This document shows positions 1 to 9,703 of a stretch of DNA of 24,199 nt, one piece after another; position 1 is the stretch's first letter, and every line of letters starts with the position of its first letter. Source of the stretch: a virus; the IMG/VR virus record IMGVR_UViG_3300042540_000050, positions 1 through 24,199 of that record; one strand, given 5' to 3'. The position numbers and the translations under genes were made by a program. The notes under the pieces are model-generated. The model did no database searches, was not told the origin of the DNA, and was given only the letters and a program-made list of their open reading frames with translations.

Positions 1-1
1 A

Positions 2-2020
2 GGCAATGGCGTGCGCTATGTTCCATTTGAGTTTTCTGTTGATGACTCCTACATGCTGTGCTTCACGCACCAGCGCATGTACATTGTCAAGAACGGGGTT
101 GTGCAAACCAACATCAACGGTGGCGGTCTGAGTTATTTGGCTGTGTCGTCGATCACCAGCTCCATGCTGGACGACATGTGCTGGACGCAGTCAGCTGACA
201 CATTGATCGTGGTGCATCCAGATCTGCAGCCTGTGCGCATCACACGCACCAGTGATACCGCTTGGACGGCCACAACTATCACATTCGACAGCATCCCCAA
301 ACACGCATACAACATTGATTTTCATACCAACAACGGCTCGACGCTAACCCCGTCAGCCGTGTCTGGCAATGTGACACTGACCGCTTCGACAACGCACCAC
401 GACAGTGGCGCAGCTCAGGCCGGAAGCAGCACCACCATCACACTCAAAAGCACTGCCAGTGCAACTGATGATGTCTACAACGGCATGTATGTCACCATCA
501 CCAGTGGCACAGGTGCTGGCCAAACCAGGATCATTGAGGACTATGTCGGCAGCACCAAGGTTGCGACCGTAGATGGTGCATGGACAACTGCGCCAAATGG
601 CACCAGCAACTACGAACTCACCACTTGGGCGACCCAATCAGTCAACCAGTATGTCAATGTGCAGCCGCAGGGCCGCGCAAGGATTACCCGGTATGTGTCA
701 TCTACTGTGGTTGAGGCCGTCACTGAATACCCGTTTTTTAACACCACAGTGATTGCTGCTGGCCGCTGGGAATTGGAACACAACTACGAAGATGTGTGGA
801 GCAGCGCCAGGGGCTGGCCGCGCAGCGTGACGTTTCACGAAGGCCGTTTGTATTTTGGTGGCAGCAAGTCTCGCCCCGCCACAATCTGGGCCAGCCGCAT
901 TGGGTTGTTTTTTGACTTCCAGCCAACAGAGTCGCTGGACGACGATGCCTTGGAAGCCACGCTGGAAACCAACCAGCTCAACGTGATCGTGGACATGATC
1001 TCTGGCCGCGATCTGCAGGTGTTTACCACTGGCGCGGAGTTCTACGTCCCGCAGGCTGGCACCGAGCCAATCACGCCAACAACAATTGCATTCAAAGCAG
1101 TCAGCCGCAATGGCACAAAGATCGGCACCAGGGTGCAGACCATTGAGACAGGCACGGTATATGTGCAGCGACAAGGCAAAGCGCTCAATGAGTTTCTTTA
1201 CAGTGACACGCAAGCGACCTATGTGACCCAGCGAATCTCGCTGCTGGCTGGTCATCTGCTCAAAACCCCTTACCGCTTGGCATTGCGCCGTGCGACCAGC
1301 ACAGACGAGGGTGACTTGCTGCTGTCAGTCAACGAGCAAGACGGCACCATGGCGGTGTTTTCTGTGCTGCGTTCCCAGCAGATCACAGCGCCATCAGAGT
1401 ACACCACAGACGGTTTGTTCTTGGATGTCAACGTAGATGTGACCGACATTTATGCGGCGACAAAACGCACATTCAATGGTGTGAACAGGTATTTTATTGA
1501 ACTGTTTGACGATAATTTATTCACAGATTGTGCGTTTATTGGTGGCTCTGCTGGTGGTGTTGGCTCTGGCCTCCCGCACATTGGCAAAAGCCTAAATGTC
1601 ATCACAGACGGCGTGCCTCAGTCCAATGAGACAGTCAGTGCTGGCGGTGCTGTGACGTTTGACCGGGAAAGCGTGACCAGCTATGAGGTTGGCCTGCCCA
1701 TCTCTGTGTATGTCAAGACCATGCCCGTTGAAGTCAAACTGCAGACTGGCACACGCATAGCATTCAAGAAGCGCATTGTTGAGATCAACGCAATCGTTGA
1801 CGACACACAACACATGCAAATCAACAACAACCCGGTTCCGTTCCGCAGTTTTGACAATCCTCTTTTGGATGAGCCGGTTCCTGAGTTCACAGGCATCAAG
1901 CGCGTCAATGGTGTGCTGGGTTACAGCCGGGAGCAGGCGATTGAGATCAGCCAAAACCTGCCACTTAAAATGACGCTGTTGGGCCTTGAGTACAAGGTCG
2001 CTGTGTCTGGAGGTACATGA
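2..2020 (+). CDS. Tail nozzle (stabilisation) protein, 5'-truncated by window edge
   Basis: The frame is open from base 2, so the true start lies upstream; the GTG at 11 is only an internal valine. About 672 residues are visible, against roughly 790 for T7 gp12, so perhaps 100 are missing. The visible N-terminal stretch GVRYVPFEFSVDDSYML matches the conserved IPFEFS-type segment of podovirus nozzle proteins. A second family-like stretch, GWPRSVTFHEGRLYFGG followed by a Trp-Ala-Ser and an FDFQP segment, lies near 810-930. Family knowledge: the protein forms the distal tail tube that docks fibres and conducts DNA. The gene ends in TGATG overlap with the next gene, which fits the order nozzle then internal virion proteins. 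A beta-rich insertion around 330-640, rich in Ser, Thr and Gly, may be a lineage-specific surface domain. Identification is from remembered motifs, not a search. Confidence 0.82.
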   Translation, partial: GNGVRYVPFEFSVDDSYMLCFTHQRMYIVKNGVVQTNINGGGLSYLAVSSITSSMLDDMCWTQSADTLIVVHPDLQPVRITRTSDTAWTATTITFDSIPKHAYNIDFHTNNGSTLTPSAVSGNVTLTASTTHHDSGAAQAGSSTTITLKSTASATDDVYNGMYVTITSGTGAGQTRIIEDYVGSTKVATVDGAWTTAPNGTSNYELTTWATQSVNQYVNVQPQGRARITRYVSSTVVEAVTEYPFFNTTVIAAGRWELEHNYEDVWSSARGWPRSVTFHEGRLYFGGSKSRPATIWASRIGLFFDFQPTESLDDDALEATLETNQLNVIVDMISGRDLQVFTTGAEFYVPQAGTEPITPTTIAFKAVSRNGTKIGTRVQTIETGTVYVQRQGKALNEFLYSDTQATYVTQRISLLAGHLLKTPYRLALRRATSTDEGDLLLSVNEQDGTMAVFSVLRSQQITAPSEYTTDGLFLDVNVDVTDIYAATKRTFNGVNRYFIELFDDNLFTDCAFIGGSAGGVGSGLPHIGKSLNVITDGVPQSNETVSAGGAVTFDRESVTSYEVGLPISVYVKTMPVEVKLQTGTRIAFKKRIVEINAIVDDTQHMQINNNPVPFRSFDNPLLDEPVPEFTGIKRVNGVLGYSREQAIEISQNLPLKMTLLGLEYKVAVSGGT

Positions 2021-2625
2021 TGGCATTGACAGAACAACAGAGTGCAAACTTGTATGCTGCTTCCGGGCTGCTTACCGGCATTGGCACGGGCATGGCGCAA
2101 GAGGCGGCGGCCATCAACCAGCAAACTGGCTACATGGTCAACGCCATCAACACGTTGGCCATTGCCAATGTAAGGGCAGACCAAGAAGAGCGCTATGCAG
2201 CAATTCAAGCCGGTCGCATTCTTAAGCGCGCAGAGAATGAAAGCCTGAATTACAAAATGGCTGGCAATGCCCTGATTCGCAACTTGGAAAAAGTGAACGC
2301 CACGGCGCGTGCGCGTGCTGCGGCCAACGGTGTTGCGTTTAACGAAGGCTCCGCTGCGTTTGTACAGGACGCCAACGCTCGCGCCACGTTTCGTGATGTG
2401 GGCTTGACTGATTACAACGCTTTGATGGCCAGGGTGCTTGGATTTGAAGATGCGACCTCTATGCTGGACAATGCTGAAATCCAAGCCCAGATCACACGGG
2501 CCGGGGCGAAACTGCAAGCTGGCCAGTATCAAGCGGCTGCATCGGCATCTCGCGCAACTGGTGGTTTGTTGGCAGGTGCTTCCTTGACGGAAAGCATTGT
2601 GAAGTTCAGCAAAACATACAAATAA
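2020..2625 (+). CDS. Internal virion protein, T7 gp14-like (DNA ejection)
   Basis: This 201-residue, alanine-rich, mostly helical protein is close to the 196 residues of T7 gp14 and sits directly after the nozzle gene, the position expected for the smallest internal core/ejection protein. Family-type features are the Ala/Gly-rich N-terminal half, where a weak membrane-interacting segment is plausible (ASGLLTGIGTGMA), then a long helical stretch around ERYAAIQAGRILKRAENESL, an N-G-V-A-F-N-E-G-S turn and a second helix. Two ATGs are adjacent. GGAGGT at 2009-2014 lies only 2 nt from the ATG at 2017 but 5 nt from the ATG at 2020, so I chose 2020, giving a one-base TGATG overlap with the upstream stop. 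Such proteins enter the cell envelope during ejection. The assignment rests mainly on length, composition and position. Confidence 0.7.
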   Translation: MALTEQQSANLYAASGLLTGIGTGMAQEAAAINQQTGYMVNAINTLAIANVRADQEERYAAIQAGRILKRAENESLNYKMAGNALIRNLEKVNATARARAAANGVAFNEGSAAFVQDANARATFRDVGLTDYNALMARVLGFEDATSMLDNAEIQAQITRAGAKLQAGQYQAAASASRATGGLLAGASLTESIVKFSKTYK

Positions 2626-2634
2626 GGCAAGAGC

Positions 2635-4407
2635 ATGGCAACACTTCCGCAAATCGATTCAGGCCGGGTGCAGTTGGCAGGCGTGCCAGGTGCGCAGCTG
2701 CAGCCAGTCAATGTTCCGCAGATCAACATGGTTGGCACTCAGGTGCAAGCCCAGCAGGCCAGCACGCTGTCGCAGCTGCTTGATCGCATGAGCCAAAGCG
2801 CTTTTAGCGAAGCAGGCAAAATGCAGGAAAAGGCTGGCGTTCAATTTGCTGCCGAAAATCCACCAACAGCTGAACAGCTGGAGTTGGCCAAGAATGGCGA
2901 CATGAGCTGGGTTGGGTCTGCTGGCAGCCAAAACATTTTTGACATCGCCTTGCGCAAGGCTCGCAGCCTTGAGGTCGCATCTCACTTTGAGGCAGAGGGT
3001 CGCACCGAGCTGACCAAGCTGCTTACCCAAGTTGAAACCGGCAAGGTGACATCGCAAGATGTGGCCACAAAAATCAGGTCCATGACCGATGGCTTGGCCA
3101 AATCGTTGGCCCCTGTGGATGCCGATGCGGCGCTGAAGTTTCGCGCCAGCATGGCCACCTATGGCAGCACCGTGCTGAAGTCTGCGTTTGATGCAGAGCA
3201 AAAGCGCGCCAAGGAGCAGCGCAAGATCAAGTTCGATGTGACGTACAACAACATCACAAGGTTGATGGAAGAAACCGTCAAGCAAGGTGGCTGGATGGAC
3301 GCTGAAGGCCAGATGCGGCCAGTGGACGATCTGGCCAACGTCATGCGCGATAACGTCAAGAACGAGGCTTTACTGCTTGGCGATGCGGCTTTGCAAAAAC
3401 AGTACAGCGACGATTTTGAAAAGAAATTCTCTGCTGCCAAGATCAATGCTGTGTCTGAGCATGTTGCAGATACTGCGTTTGCACCAGATGCCATGAGCGC
3501 CATTTCCAACTTGGACAAGGGAAACGCAGGAAAGATGACGGCTGTCTGGAGCAAGATGACATTTGACGAAAAGGCCAAGGTTCGCAGCAACCTTCGCACC
3601 GTGCAGATTGAACGTCAGACAACCAAAGACCAAAACGACAAAGACTTGCTGACCACCGACACCCAGCGCGTGGCAGTGCTGCAGTCTGAGTTTTTCAAGT
3701 CAGGCAGCAAAGCAGCGCTGGATGAGCTGCGTGCAATCAGCATTCGCAGCCCCAAAGCAATCAGCCCAGAATCTGTCTTTGATTTGCCCAAAAAGCGTAG
3801 CGAGGGTGAGATCGCAAACCCACGAGCTGAGTTTGTAATCAAGACTGAAATCATGCAGGGCTTGCATCCAGATGCCGCATCAATTGAACGCAGATCAAAA
3901 GAACTTGGCATCGGGTACAAGCGATTAAGCGATGCTGTTTTACCGTTCCTGATCACCCGTGGCAATGATGAAGAGCGAGACATTGAGCGCATGTTCCGCA
4001 CTGAATCCAAGATCGTGCCTGGCCAGTTCAACATCAGCCAGCGCCAGAACTCTGCTTACGCCAAGCTGACCACAGACTTCGCCCGTGAGTATCCGCAGCG
4101 CGTGGCGCAAGCCCAGGCTGACAAAAAGCCTGTGCCAACTCGCATTCAAGTGGCCAAAGATCTTCTCGCTGTTCGACAAACCAGCGAGCAAACCAAGGCC
4201 ATCAAAAACAACTTGGAAGCACTGAACAATCAGTTCGGCGTTTCTGGCACCTTGCGCAAGACTGGCATTGTGTTTACCGATGAGTCGGACTACAACGAAA
4301 TCGCCAGCCAGGCCAAAAAACTGAACCTTACTGGCGATGACTTGCGCAGCATTGAGCAACGCATGAAAATCATCAAGCAACAACGTGAAGCACTGGACGC
4401 ACAATGA
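2635..4407 (+). CDS. Large helical internal virion protein (gp15-like position)
   Basis: This 590-residue protein is hydrophilic and almost entirely helical in appearance, with many Ala, Lys, Glu and Gln and no signal peptide or membrane segment. It lies second in the ejection-protein set, where T7-like phages encode gp15. The N-terminal 40 residues are Pro/Gln-rich and look flexible. Two helical stretches with regular charge patterning follow (around 3180-3260 and 3540-3660), and the C-terminus ends in a lysine/glutamine-rich helix. I see no catalytic signature; in particular, no lytic transglycosylase motif with a clear catalytic glutamate. AAGG at 2624-2627, overlapping the upstream TAA, gives a 7-nt spacing to the ATG. 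Its stop overlaps the next start as ATGA. The role as a virion core/ejection protein is inferred from position, size and composition; a search would be needed to place it in a named family. Confidence 0.65.
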   Translation: MATLPQIDSGRVQLAGVPGAQLQPVNVPQINMVGTQVQAQQASTLSQLLDRMSQSAFSEAGKMQEKAGVQFAAENPPTAEQLELAKNGDMSWVGSAGSQNIFDIALRKARSLEVASHFEAEGRTELTKLLTQVETGKVTSQDVATKIRSMTDGLAKSLAPVDADAALKFRASMATYGSTVLKSAFDAEQKRAKEQRKIKFDVTYNNITRLMEETVKQGGWMDAEGQMRPVDDLANVMRDNVKNEALLLGDAALQKQYSDDFEKKFSAAKINAVSEHVADTAFAPDAMSAISNLDKGNAGKMTAVWSKMTFDEKAKVRSNLRTVQIERQTTKDQNDKDLLTTDTQRVAVLQSEFFKSGSKAALDELRAISIRSPKAISPESVFDLPKKRSEGEIANPRAEFVIKTEIMQGLHPDAASIERRSKELGIGYKRLSDAVLPFLITRGNDEERDIERMFRTESKIVPGQFNISQRQNSAYAKLTTDFAREYPQRVAQAQADKKPVPTRIQVAKDLLAVRQTSEQTKAIKNNLEALNNQFGVSGTLRKTGIVFTDESDYNEIASQAKKLNLTGDDLRSIEQRMKIIKQQREALDAQ

Positions 4408-6647
4408 CCATGAACTTCGACCAGCGTTACATTGATTTCAATTTGGCACGGGATTACCCGCCTGCGCCACCAGAAGAGCAACCAGAAGAGATGCCCAGCA
4501 TGGACGGCATGCAGCTGGCAGAGGTCGGCTCACGGGGTCTTCCAGAGCAGGCTTACAGTGGCCGCGCACCAGACACCATGAAAGACTACGACCCGACCAT
4601 GCGCGAGCGCATGTCTGAGTTTTTGCAGGCTGGCTTTGAAAAGTTTGGAATGGACCGCTACAAGGCGCGCCAAAATGCACAGACTCTGATGGGTGGGCCA
4701 AGCAGCAACCTGCCATTGACCATGGGGTTTGCTGACGTTATTCCTTTTCTGGGCACTGGCCTGCAGACAGAAGAAGCCGTGCGCATGGGCAAAGATGCTG
4801 TGACTTCTGCACAGCAAGGTGAATATGGAACTGCCGCGCTGCAGGCTGGTGGTGCTGTGCTTGGCTTGTTGCCTGGCGCTGCAGGCACAATCAAAGCTGT
4901 AAAGGCCACCAAGGGCATGCCTGTGGGTATGAGTACACAAGCTGTTGGCGGCATGGAAAATGTATTGACACCTCCAGCAACTGGAATAGTTACACCTCAA
5001 GCCGACTTGCAGCCTGGGTTGAATGTTGCAGCTGGAAACAAAATTGGAGTTGAGCAAGATTTGCGGGTGAAGGTTCCATCGCCAGATCTCGAAATGCCAG
5101 ACAAGCCGCTGCTTCTTTTGTCTACTGACGAAAAGAACGTAAACAGGCAAATCGAAAACCTTGACGCGATCTTTACAAAATTCCCAGAACCTGTGTTGAC
5201 GCAAGATTCTTGGACAAAAATGTTGGGCTATGCATTTAAGTCGGACGAAGTTCCAGTTCCTCCATATGCAGCCATCAAAGCTCTTGAGTCGCCAGAAAAC
5301 TTGGCAGCACCTTTGCGCAAATTGACGCAAGGACAAATTGATGATGCAAGTGCAGGATTCAAAAATGCTGGGCAGTTTAAAGAGCTGTACACATCTGGCA
5401 AGGCCGATGTGGTTACCACTGGTAAATTGTTCTTGTGGTCTTTCTTGTCTCGCGGTGTAAGCCCGTATGTGCAAGAAGGTTTGTTCATGGATGCAATCAG
5501 TGGAATTGAACCATTCCTGCAAAAAGCCGCATCTGGAAAATTTGACAAAACAGATTTGGATGAGTATTTGGCCTGGGCATCAACTGTTGCAGGCAAGGGT
5601 TCTGGCCAGCCAGGCTCTGGTGCCATGCACAACCTCAATGCATTTGGCAAAAACTTCTTGACAAAGCTGGCCACCAAAGACGCAGAAGGCATCACTGGTC
5701 TGCAAAAAGTCCATGAAATGATGGCCAACCCGAACATGAGTGGACCACAGATCAGGCGCGAATTTGCAAAGATCGGCACAGGTGTTGGCATTGACAACAA
5801 GGTTGTCAGCTTCACGCTGCTGGTCAGTGGACGCGATGATGTGCTTGTGATTGACCGAGTTCAGTTGCGAAACCTTTGGGACGATGGAAGGTTTGCCGGG
5901 AAAAACCTGTGGGATGGACGATCTGAGAAAAAGATGGTCAAGCAAAAAGATGGCACAGAAGTTGAAAAGAGCGCGCAGATTGCTGGCACAGCGCTTTCTG
6001 AAATAACCTATGGCGCCAAAGGTTTGCTTGTGTACGAATCGATTGAGCGAGCAATGGCGCAACAACTCAAAAATGCATACAGGTTGGTTGGCCGCGAAGG
6101 TGATGCTTCGCTTGGCCGTTATCATTGGGAGACATGGGTCGCAGGATCTCAGCAAGAAGCCAGCCATGGAACCATTGACGCGATCATGCGTGAGGCTGCC
6201 GGGGTGCCCGAACCGTTTAAAGGCGTAACCGCAAAGCAAGGTGAATATGGGATGTATGACTATGGCGCAAAGTATGGCGTTGATAAATCTGGACCATACT
6301 TTATTTACGACAATTCCAAAGGCGAACAATTCAGGTTTACCGTGCCAGAATACCGTGATATGCTGACGGCAATAAAAGATCCCAAGTCGGGTATTGTCCC
6401 AAAGAATTTCAGAGTTTCTGCCAGTGGCAACGCCCCATGGTTTGAACGCTCTGAGGTCAACAGGAGTAAATTAGATGAACTCATTGCCTCAAGAGGACTC
6501 AAAACTGGAGACTCGCAATCTGGAAAACAATCTGTTTCAACAGATGGCGAAGGTTCAACAACCAATGCAACCAGAAGCAGAGGAGCCAGAGCAAAAGGTA
6601 CAGTCGTAAAAGGGAGCGCTGTTGCTCCAGAACAAGGAGCTAAGTGA
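4404..6647 (+). CDS. Internal virion protein with HhH-GPD glycosylase-like segment
   Basis: This 747-residue protein lies between two ejection proteins and starts within an ATGA overlap; the ATG at 4410 is an alternative. The N-terminus is Pro/Glu-rich, with a hydrophobic Ala/Gly-rich stretch near residues 135-170. The middle, about residues 330-620, looks like a folded domain: a FLWSFLSRGVSPYVQEG helix, a run of helices, then GTGVGIDNKVVSFTLLVSG and DDVLVIDRVQLRNLW. The lysine (K466) and aspartate (D484) are 18 residues apart after a Gly-rich turn, the geometry of the helix-hairpin-helix/GPD motif of EndoIII-type DNA glycosylases. The C-terminal 60 residues are low-complexity and basic. It may belong to a podovirus family annotated only as a DUF (DUF7178 comes to mind, unverified). 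Virion location is inferred from context; the enzymatic reading is a hypothesis. Confidence 0.6.
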   Translation: MTMNFDQRYIDFNLARDYPPAPPEEQPEEMPSMDGMQLAEVGSRGLPEQAYSGRAPDTMKDYDPTMRERMSEFLQAGFEKFGMDRYKARQNAQTLMGGPSSNLPLTMGFADVIPFLGTGLQTEEAVRMGKDAVTSAQQGEYGTAALQAGGAVLGLLPGAAGTIKAVKATKGMPVGMSTQAVGGMENVLTPPATGIVTPQADLQPGLNVAAGNKIGVEQDLRVKVPSPDLEMPDKPLLLLSTDEKNVNRQIENLDAIFTKFPEPVLTQDSWTKMLGYAFKSDEVPVPPYAAIKALESPENLAAPLRKLTQGQIDDASAGFKNAGQFKELYTSGKADVVTTGKLFLWSFLSRGVSPYVQEGLFMDAISGIEPFLQKAASGKFDKTDLDEYLAWASTVAGKGSGQPGSGAMHNLNAFGKNFLTKLATKDAEGITGLQKVHEMMANPNMSGPQIRREFAKIGTGVGIDNKVVSFTLLVSGRDDVLVIDRVQLRNLWDDGRFAGKNLWDGRSEKKMVKQKDGTEVEKSAQIAGTALSEITYGAKGLLVYESIERAMAQQLKNAYRLVGREGDASLGRYHWETWVAGSQQEASHGTIDAIMREAAGVPEPFKGVTAKQGEYGMYDYGAKYGVDKSGPYFIYDNSKGEQFRFTVPEYRDMLTAIKDPKSGIVPKNFRVSASGNAPWFERSEVNRSKLDELIASRGLKTGDSQSGKQSVSTDGEGSTTNATRSRGARAKGTVVKGSAVAPEQGAK

Positions 6648-9600
6648 TGGCGATTCAACCCCTTGACCAACGCTTAGACAGCATGGTTGCATCACCAGAT
6701 GCGACCGACATTGACCAATCACTGCCTGCCACGCCACAGCTCGGCGCGCCTGATATGCCACAAGAGGAAGGCACGCAGGTCGCCGGTCTTGGCATGGGCA
6801 TCCTCAAGGGCTTGACCAAGTCGGGTGCGCGAGCCACCAAAGAGCCAACGCTGGTTGATAGTGCTGCCAAAGCTGCAGCTGCTGTACCAACTCCACCCGG
6901 CTCGACAAAGCCACTGGCCACGCCTGTTGCCCCTGTGCCTGCGGCCACAGTGAAGATCACGCCAAAGCCTCGCCCTGTCGATGTGACCGAGATGAACACC
7001 ATTGCAGACGAACGCATGTTCCTGCAGATGGAGGACATTGGCCAAGCCAAGCCACCAGACACTCCGATCGGCAGCGCATGGACAGATAGCGACAGCCTGG
7101 CTGCCACCATTAGAGCAGCCGGTGACAACTTCGCCACCCAAGATCCCAGCATGTCGCTGCGCTCAATCTACACAAGCGCGATCAATGCTGGTGTGCCAGA
7201 GCAGTTTTTGAAGACAGCGCTGGCCGGCGAAAGCATGGAGGCCACGGTGGGCGGCAGCAGCCTGGCCAAGCAACTGGCCGGTGCCGTGGTGGTGCATGAC
7301 GAGAGCGCCAAGAACCTGGACAGCCTGTTCCAAAAAATGGCCGATGGCAGTTTGGATGATCAGGGCAAGCTGAACCTGCGCATGCAACTGGCCCAGCACA
7401 AGATCATTGTCGACCAGCTCAAGGGCATTCAGACCGATGTGGCCCGTTCGCTCAACGTGTTCAAGCGCGTCAAGGACAAAGGCCCAGGGTTGAACACCCA
7501 AGATGTCCGCGCTGCGCTGGACGAGCTGGGTGCCAATCAGTCCGATCAGGTGCTGTTCCAGTTGGCCACCGACTACATCAACACCCCGACCCGCGCCGGA
7601 AAGAACCGCATGATTGAGGCTGGCCTCGGTGCCAAGATGCGCGATGTCTGGTTTCACACCTATCAAGCCAACCTGCTCAACGACCCGCAGACCCACGCCT
7701 ACAACTTGGTTGGCAGTGGCGTGTTTGGGGCAATGGCACCCATTGAGCGCACGGTGGCCATCGGCATTGGCAAGGTGCGCCAGATGATCCCAGGCGCGGA
7801 CCCAGATCGTTACAAGATGGACGACATCCAAGCCGGTTTGTCTGGCTTGAAGAACGGCATCTTGGACGGCTGGGAGCTGGCAGCTAAGGCGCTCAAAGAG
7901 GGCGGCGAGTCAAAGATGACTGATGCCGGTGCGCGTCTTAACCCTGTCTCCTCTGAGTATCTGTCCGACACTCCGCTGCGCTTGTTTGGCAAAGAGGTCT
8001 ATCGCACCCCAGACCTGCGCGACACATGGATGGGCCGTGCCATTGATGGCCTTGGCTTTGTGCAAGATGCCATGAGCTTCAGGCCAATCGCTGCAGCTGA
8101 CGAGTTTGTCGGCTCAATCGCTGGCCGCTACCAGCTGCACGAAGAAGCCTGGCGCTTCGCCAACAAAGAGTATGACCGCCTGATTGCCAATGGCATGGAT
8201 GATGTCGCAGCCCGTGCCGAGGTGGAGGGCAAGGTTGGCCAGCTGCTTACCGAGCGCCCACGCGACATGCAAGAGAGCATTGAAGGCATGCGCCGCATGG
8301 TGACACTGCAAGACACCATCAGCAAAGAGGGTGCGCTTGGTGAGACTTACTGGTGGAGCAACCAGATCTTGAACTTGGCCCCGATCAAAGTGATCGTGCC
8401 TTTTGCCAAGACGGTGACCAACTTGTTCATTGAGGGGTCGAGCTACATTCCAATGCTTAACACCCTGTCGCCCCGCTTCTATGACCTGTGGAGCAAGGGC
8501 GGTCGCCACCGTGATGTGGCCATTGCTCGCTTGTCCATGGGTGGCACGGCCATCACTGGCGCTGCGATGCTGAACTTGGACAACAGGATCACCGGCTCTG
8601 GCCCATCCCAGACTGAAGACCGTCAGTCTTTGCAAAATCTGGGCTGGCAGCCTTACTCAATGGTGTTTGACAAGGGCGAGATCAGCGAGGAAAACATTGA
8701 GCGCCTAAAAGCCATCACCAAGGTCGGCGTTGGCCCAGACAAGGTGTATGTCAGCTACGCCAGATTCGACCCTGTCAGCATGATCCTGTCCATGGGCGCT
8801 GACATGGCCGATGCCAGCAAATTTGACCGGCACCCCGACCGCGAGGATTGGCAGGTCATGGCCATGGCTGGCATGACGGCAACAGGCGAATACATGAGCA
8901 ACCTGCCACTGATGCAAGGCCTTGGCGAGATGATGGCTGTGGCCAGATCCCGGTCAACTGACACTGGTGAAAAGATTGTCCAGATGTTTGATGCGCTGGC
9001 CAAGCAATACGCAAACTTCTTGTACACCGGCACGCCAGGTCTCGGCATCACCAACAGCACGCTGATGGCCCACATTGAGCGCTTGGTTGACCCCACAAGG
9101 TCCAACACCAAGTCGCCTGAGATGAACACGCCACCCGGCCTGCGTGCCTTCTACGAAGCTCGACAGCGGGTCATGTCGCGCATCCCAGGGCTGTCTGAGG
9201 GTGTGCCGCCAATGCTGGACAATTTGGGCCGTGAGTCTGCCGTCCGCAATCGTGGTCTGGATTATTGGGCCAACTGGTCGCCCATTGTCCAAGCGACCGA
9301 GGGCAGAAGCTCCGAGGTGGACGAGATCTTGGCCAGCCTAAACTTTGGCATCGCCAACCCCAGCGAAACATGGGACGGCGTGCGCCTATCATCTGGCCAG
9401 ATCAATCGCTTCAAGCGCTTGTATGGCCAAGAGATCTTGGACGATGGCATGAACCTTGAGCAGCGCATTCCGTATGAGCTGAAGCAGGCCGAGGCTGATG
9501 CCAATGCGTCTGGTGAGCCATTGCTGGTCGGGGACAAGCAGAAGCTGATCAGTTCAATTGTTGAGCGCTATCGGTCCATGGCAAAGTTCAAAATGATTGG

Positions 9601-9703
9601 CGGTCCTGATGGTGAAACTGATGAAGAGGGCGGGATTGAGTTCCCAGATCTGTCGTCTGCCATGCAGCGCAATCGTGATATTTCAAGGACATACGGGAAG
9701 TAA
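6647..9703 (+). CDS. Very large internal virion / ejection protein (gp16-like position)
   Basis: At 1018 residues this is the largest gene in the window and the last of the ejection set, as gp16 is in T7-like phages. AAGGAG at 6634-6639 is 7 nt from the ATG at 6647, so I prefer that start to the GTG at 6644; it overlaps the upstream TGA by one base. The N-terminal 110 residues are Pro/Ala-rich linker. A conserved-looking stretch, YQANLLNDPQTHAYNLVGSG (around 7660-7720), resembles the NLLSxPxTHxxN segment I associate with very large phage virion and polyvalent proteins. Hydrophobic helices flank it and occur again near 8380-8590 (LAPIKVIVPFAKTVTNLF and MGGTAITGAAML), which could insert into the host membrane during ejection. 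No transglycosylase motif is evident at the N-terminus, unlike T7 gp16. Confidence 0.7.
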   Translation: MAIQPLDQRLDSMVASPDATDIDQSLPATPQLGAPDMPQEEGTQVAGLGMGILKGLTKSGARATKEPTLVDSAAKAAAAVPTPPGSTKPLATPVAPVPAATVKITPKPRPVDVTEMNTIADERMFLQMEDIGQAKPPDTPIGSAWTDSDSLAATIRAAGDNFATQDPSMSLRSIYTSAINAGVPEQFLKTALAGESMEATVGGSSLAKQLAGAVVVHDESAKNLDSLFQKMADGSLDDQGKLNLRMQLAQHKIIVDQLKGIQTDVARSLNVFKRVKDKGPGLNTQDVRAALDELGANQSDQVLFQLATDYINTPTRAGKNRMIEAGLGAKMRDVWFHTYQANLLNDPQTHAYNLVGSGVFGAMAPIERTVAIGIGKVRQMIPGADPDRYKMDDIQAGLSGLKNGILDGWELAAKALKEGGESKMTDAGARLNPVSSEYLSDTPLRLFGKEVYRTPDLRDTWMGRAIDGLGFVQDAMSFRPIAAADEFVGSIAGRYQLHEEAWRFANKEYDRLIANGMDDVAARAEVEGKVGQLLTERPRDMQESIEGMRRMVTLQDTISKEGALGETYWWSNQILNLAPIKVIVPFAKTVTNLFIEGSSYIPMLNTLSPRFYDLWSKGGRHRDVAIARLSMGGTAITGAAMLNLDNRITGSGPSQTEDRQSLQNLGWQPYSMVFDKGEISEENIERLKAITKVGVGPDKVYVSYARFDPVSMILSMGADMADASKFDRHPDREDWQVMAMAGMTATGEYMSNLPLMQGLGEMMAVARSRSTDTGEKIVQMFDALAKQYANFLYTGTPGLGITNSTLMAHIERLVDPTRSNTKSPEMNTPPGLRAFYEARQRVMSRIPGLSEGVPPMLDNLGRESAVRNRGLDYWANWSPIVQATEGRSSEVDEILASLNFGIANPSETWDGVRLSSGQINRFKRLYGQEILDDGMNLEQRIPYELKQAEADANASGEPLLVGDKQKLISSIVERYRSMAKFKMIGGPDGETDEEGGIEFPDLSSAMQRNRDISRTYGK

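Noticed and set aside
4530-5522. 330-codon open frame on the minus strand
   Set aside because: Antisense to a well-supported plus-strand gene; cysteine/histidine-rich random composition, no ribosome binding site or context.
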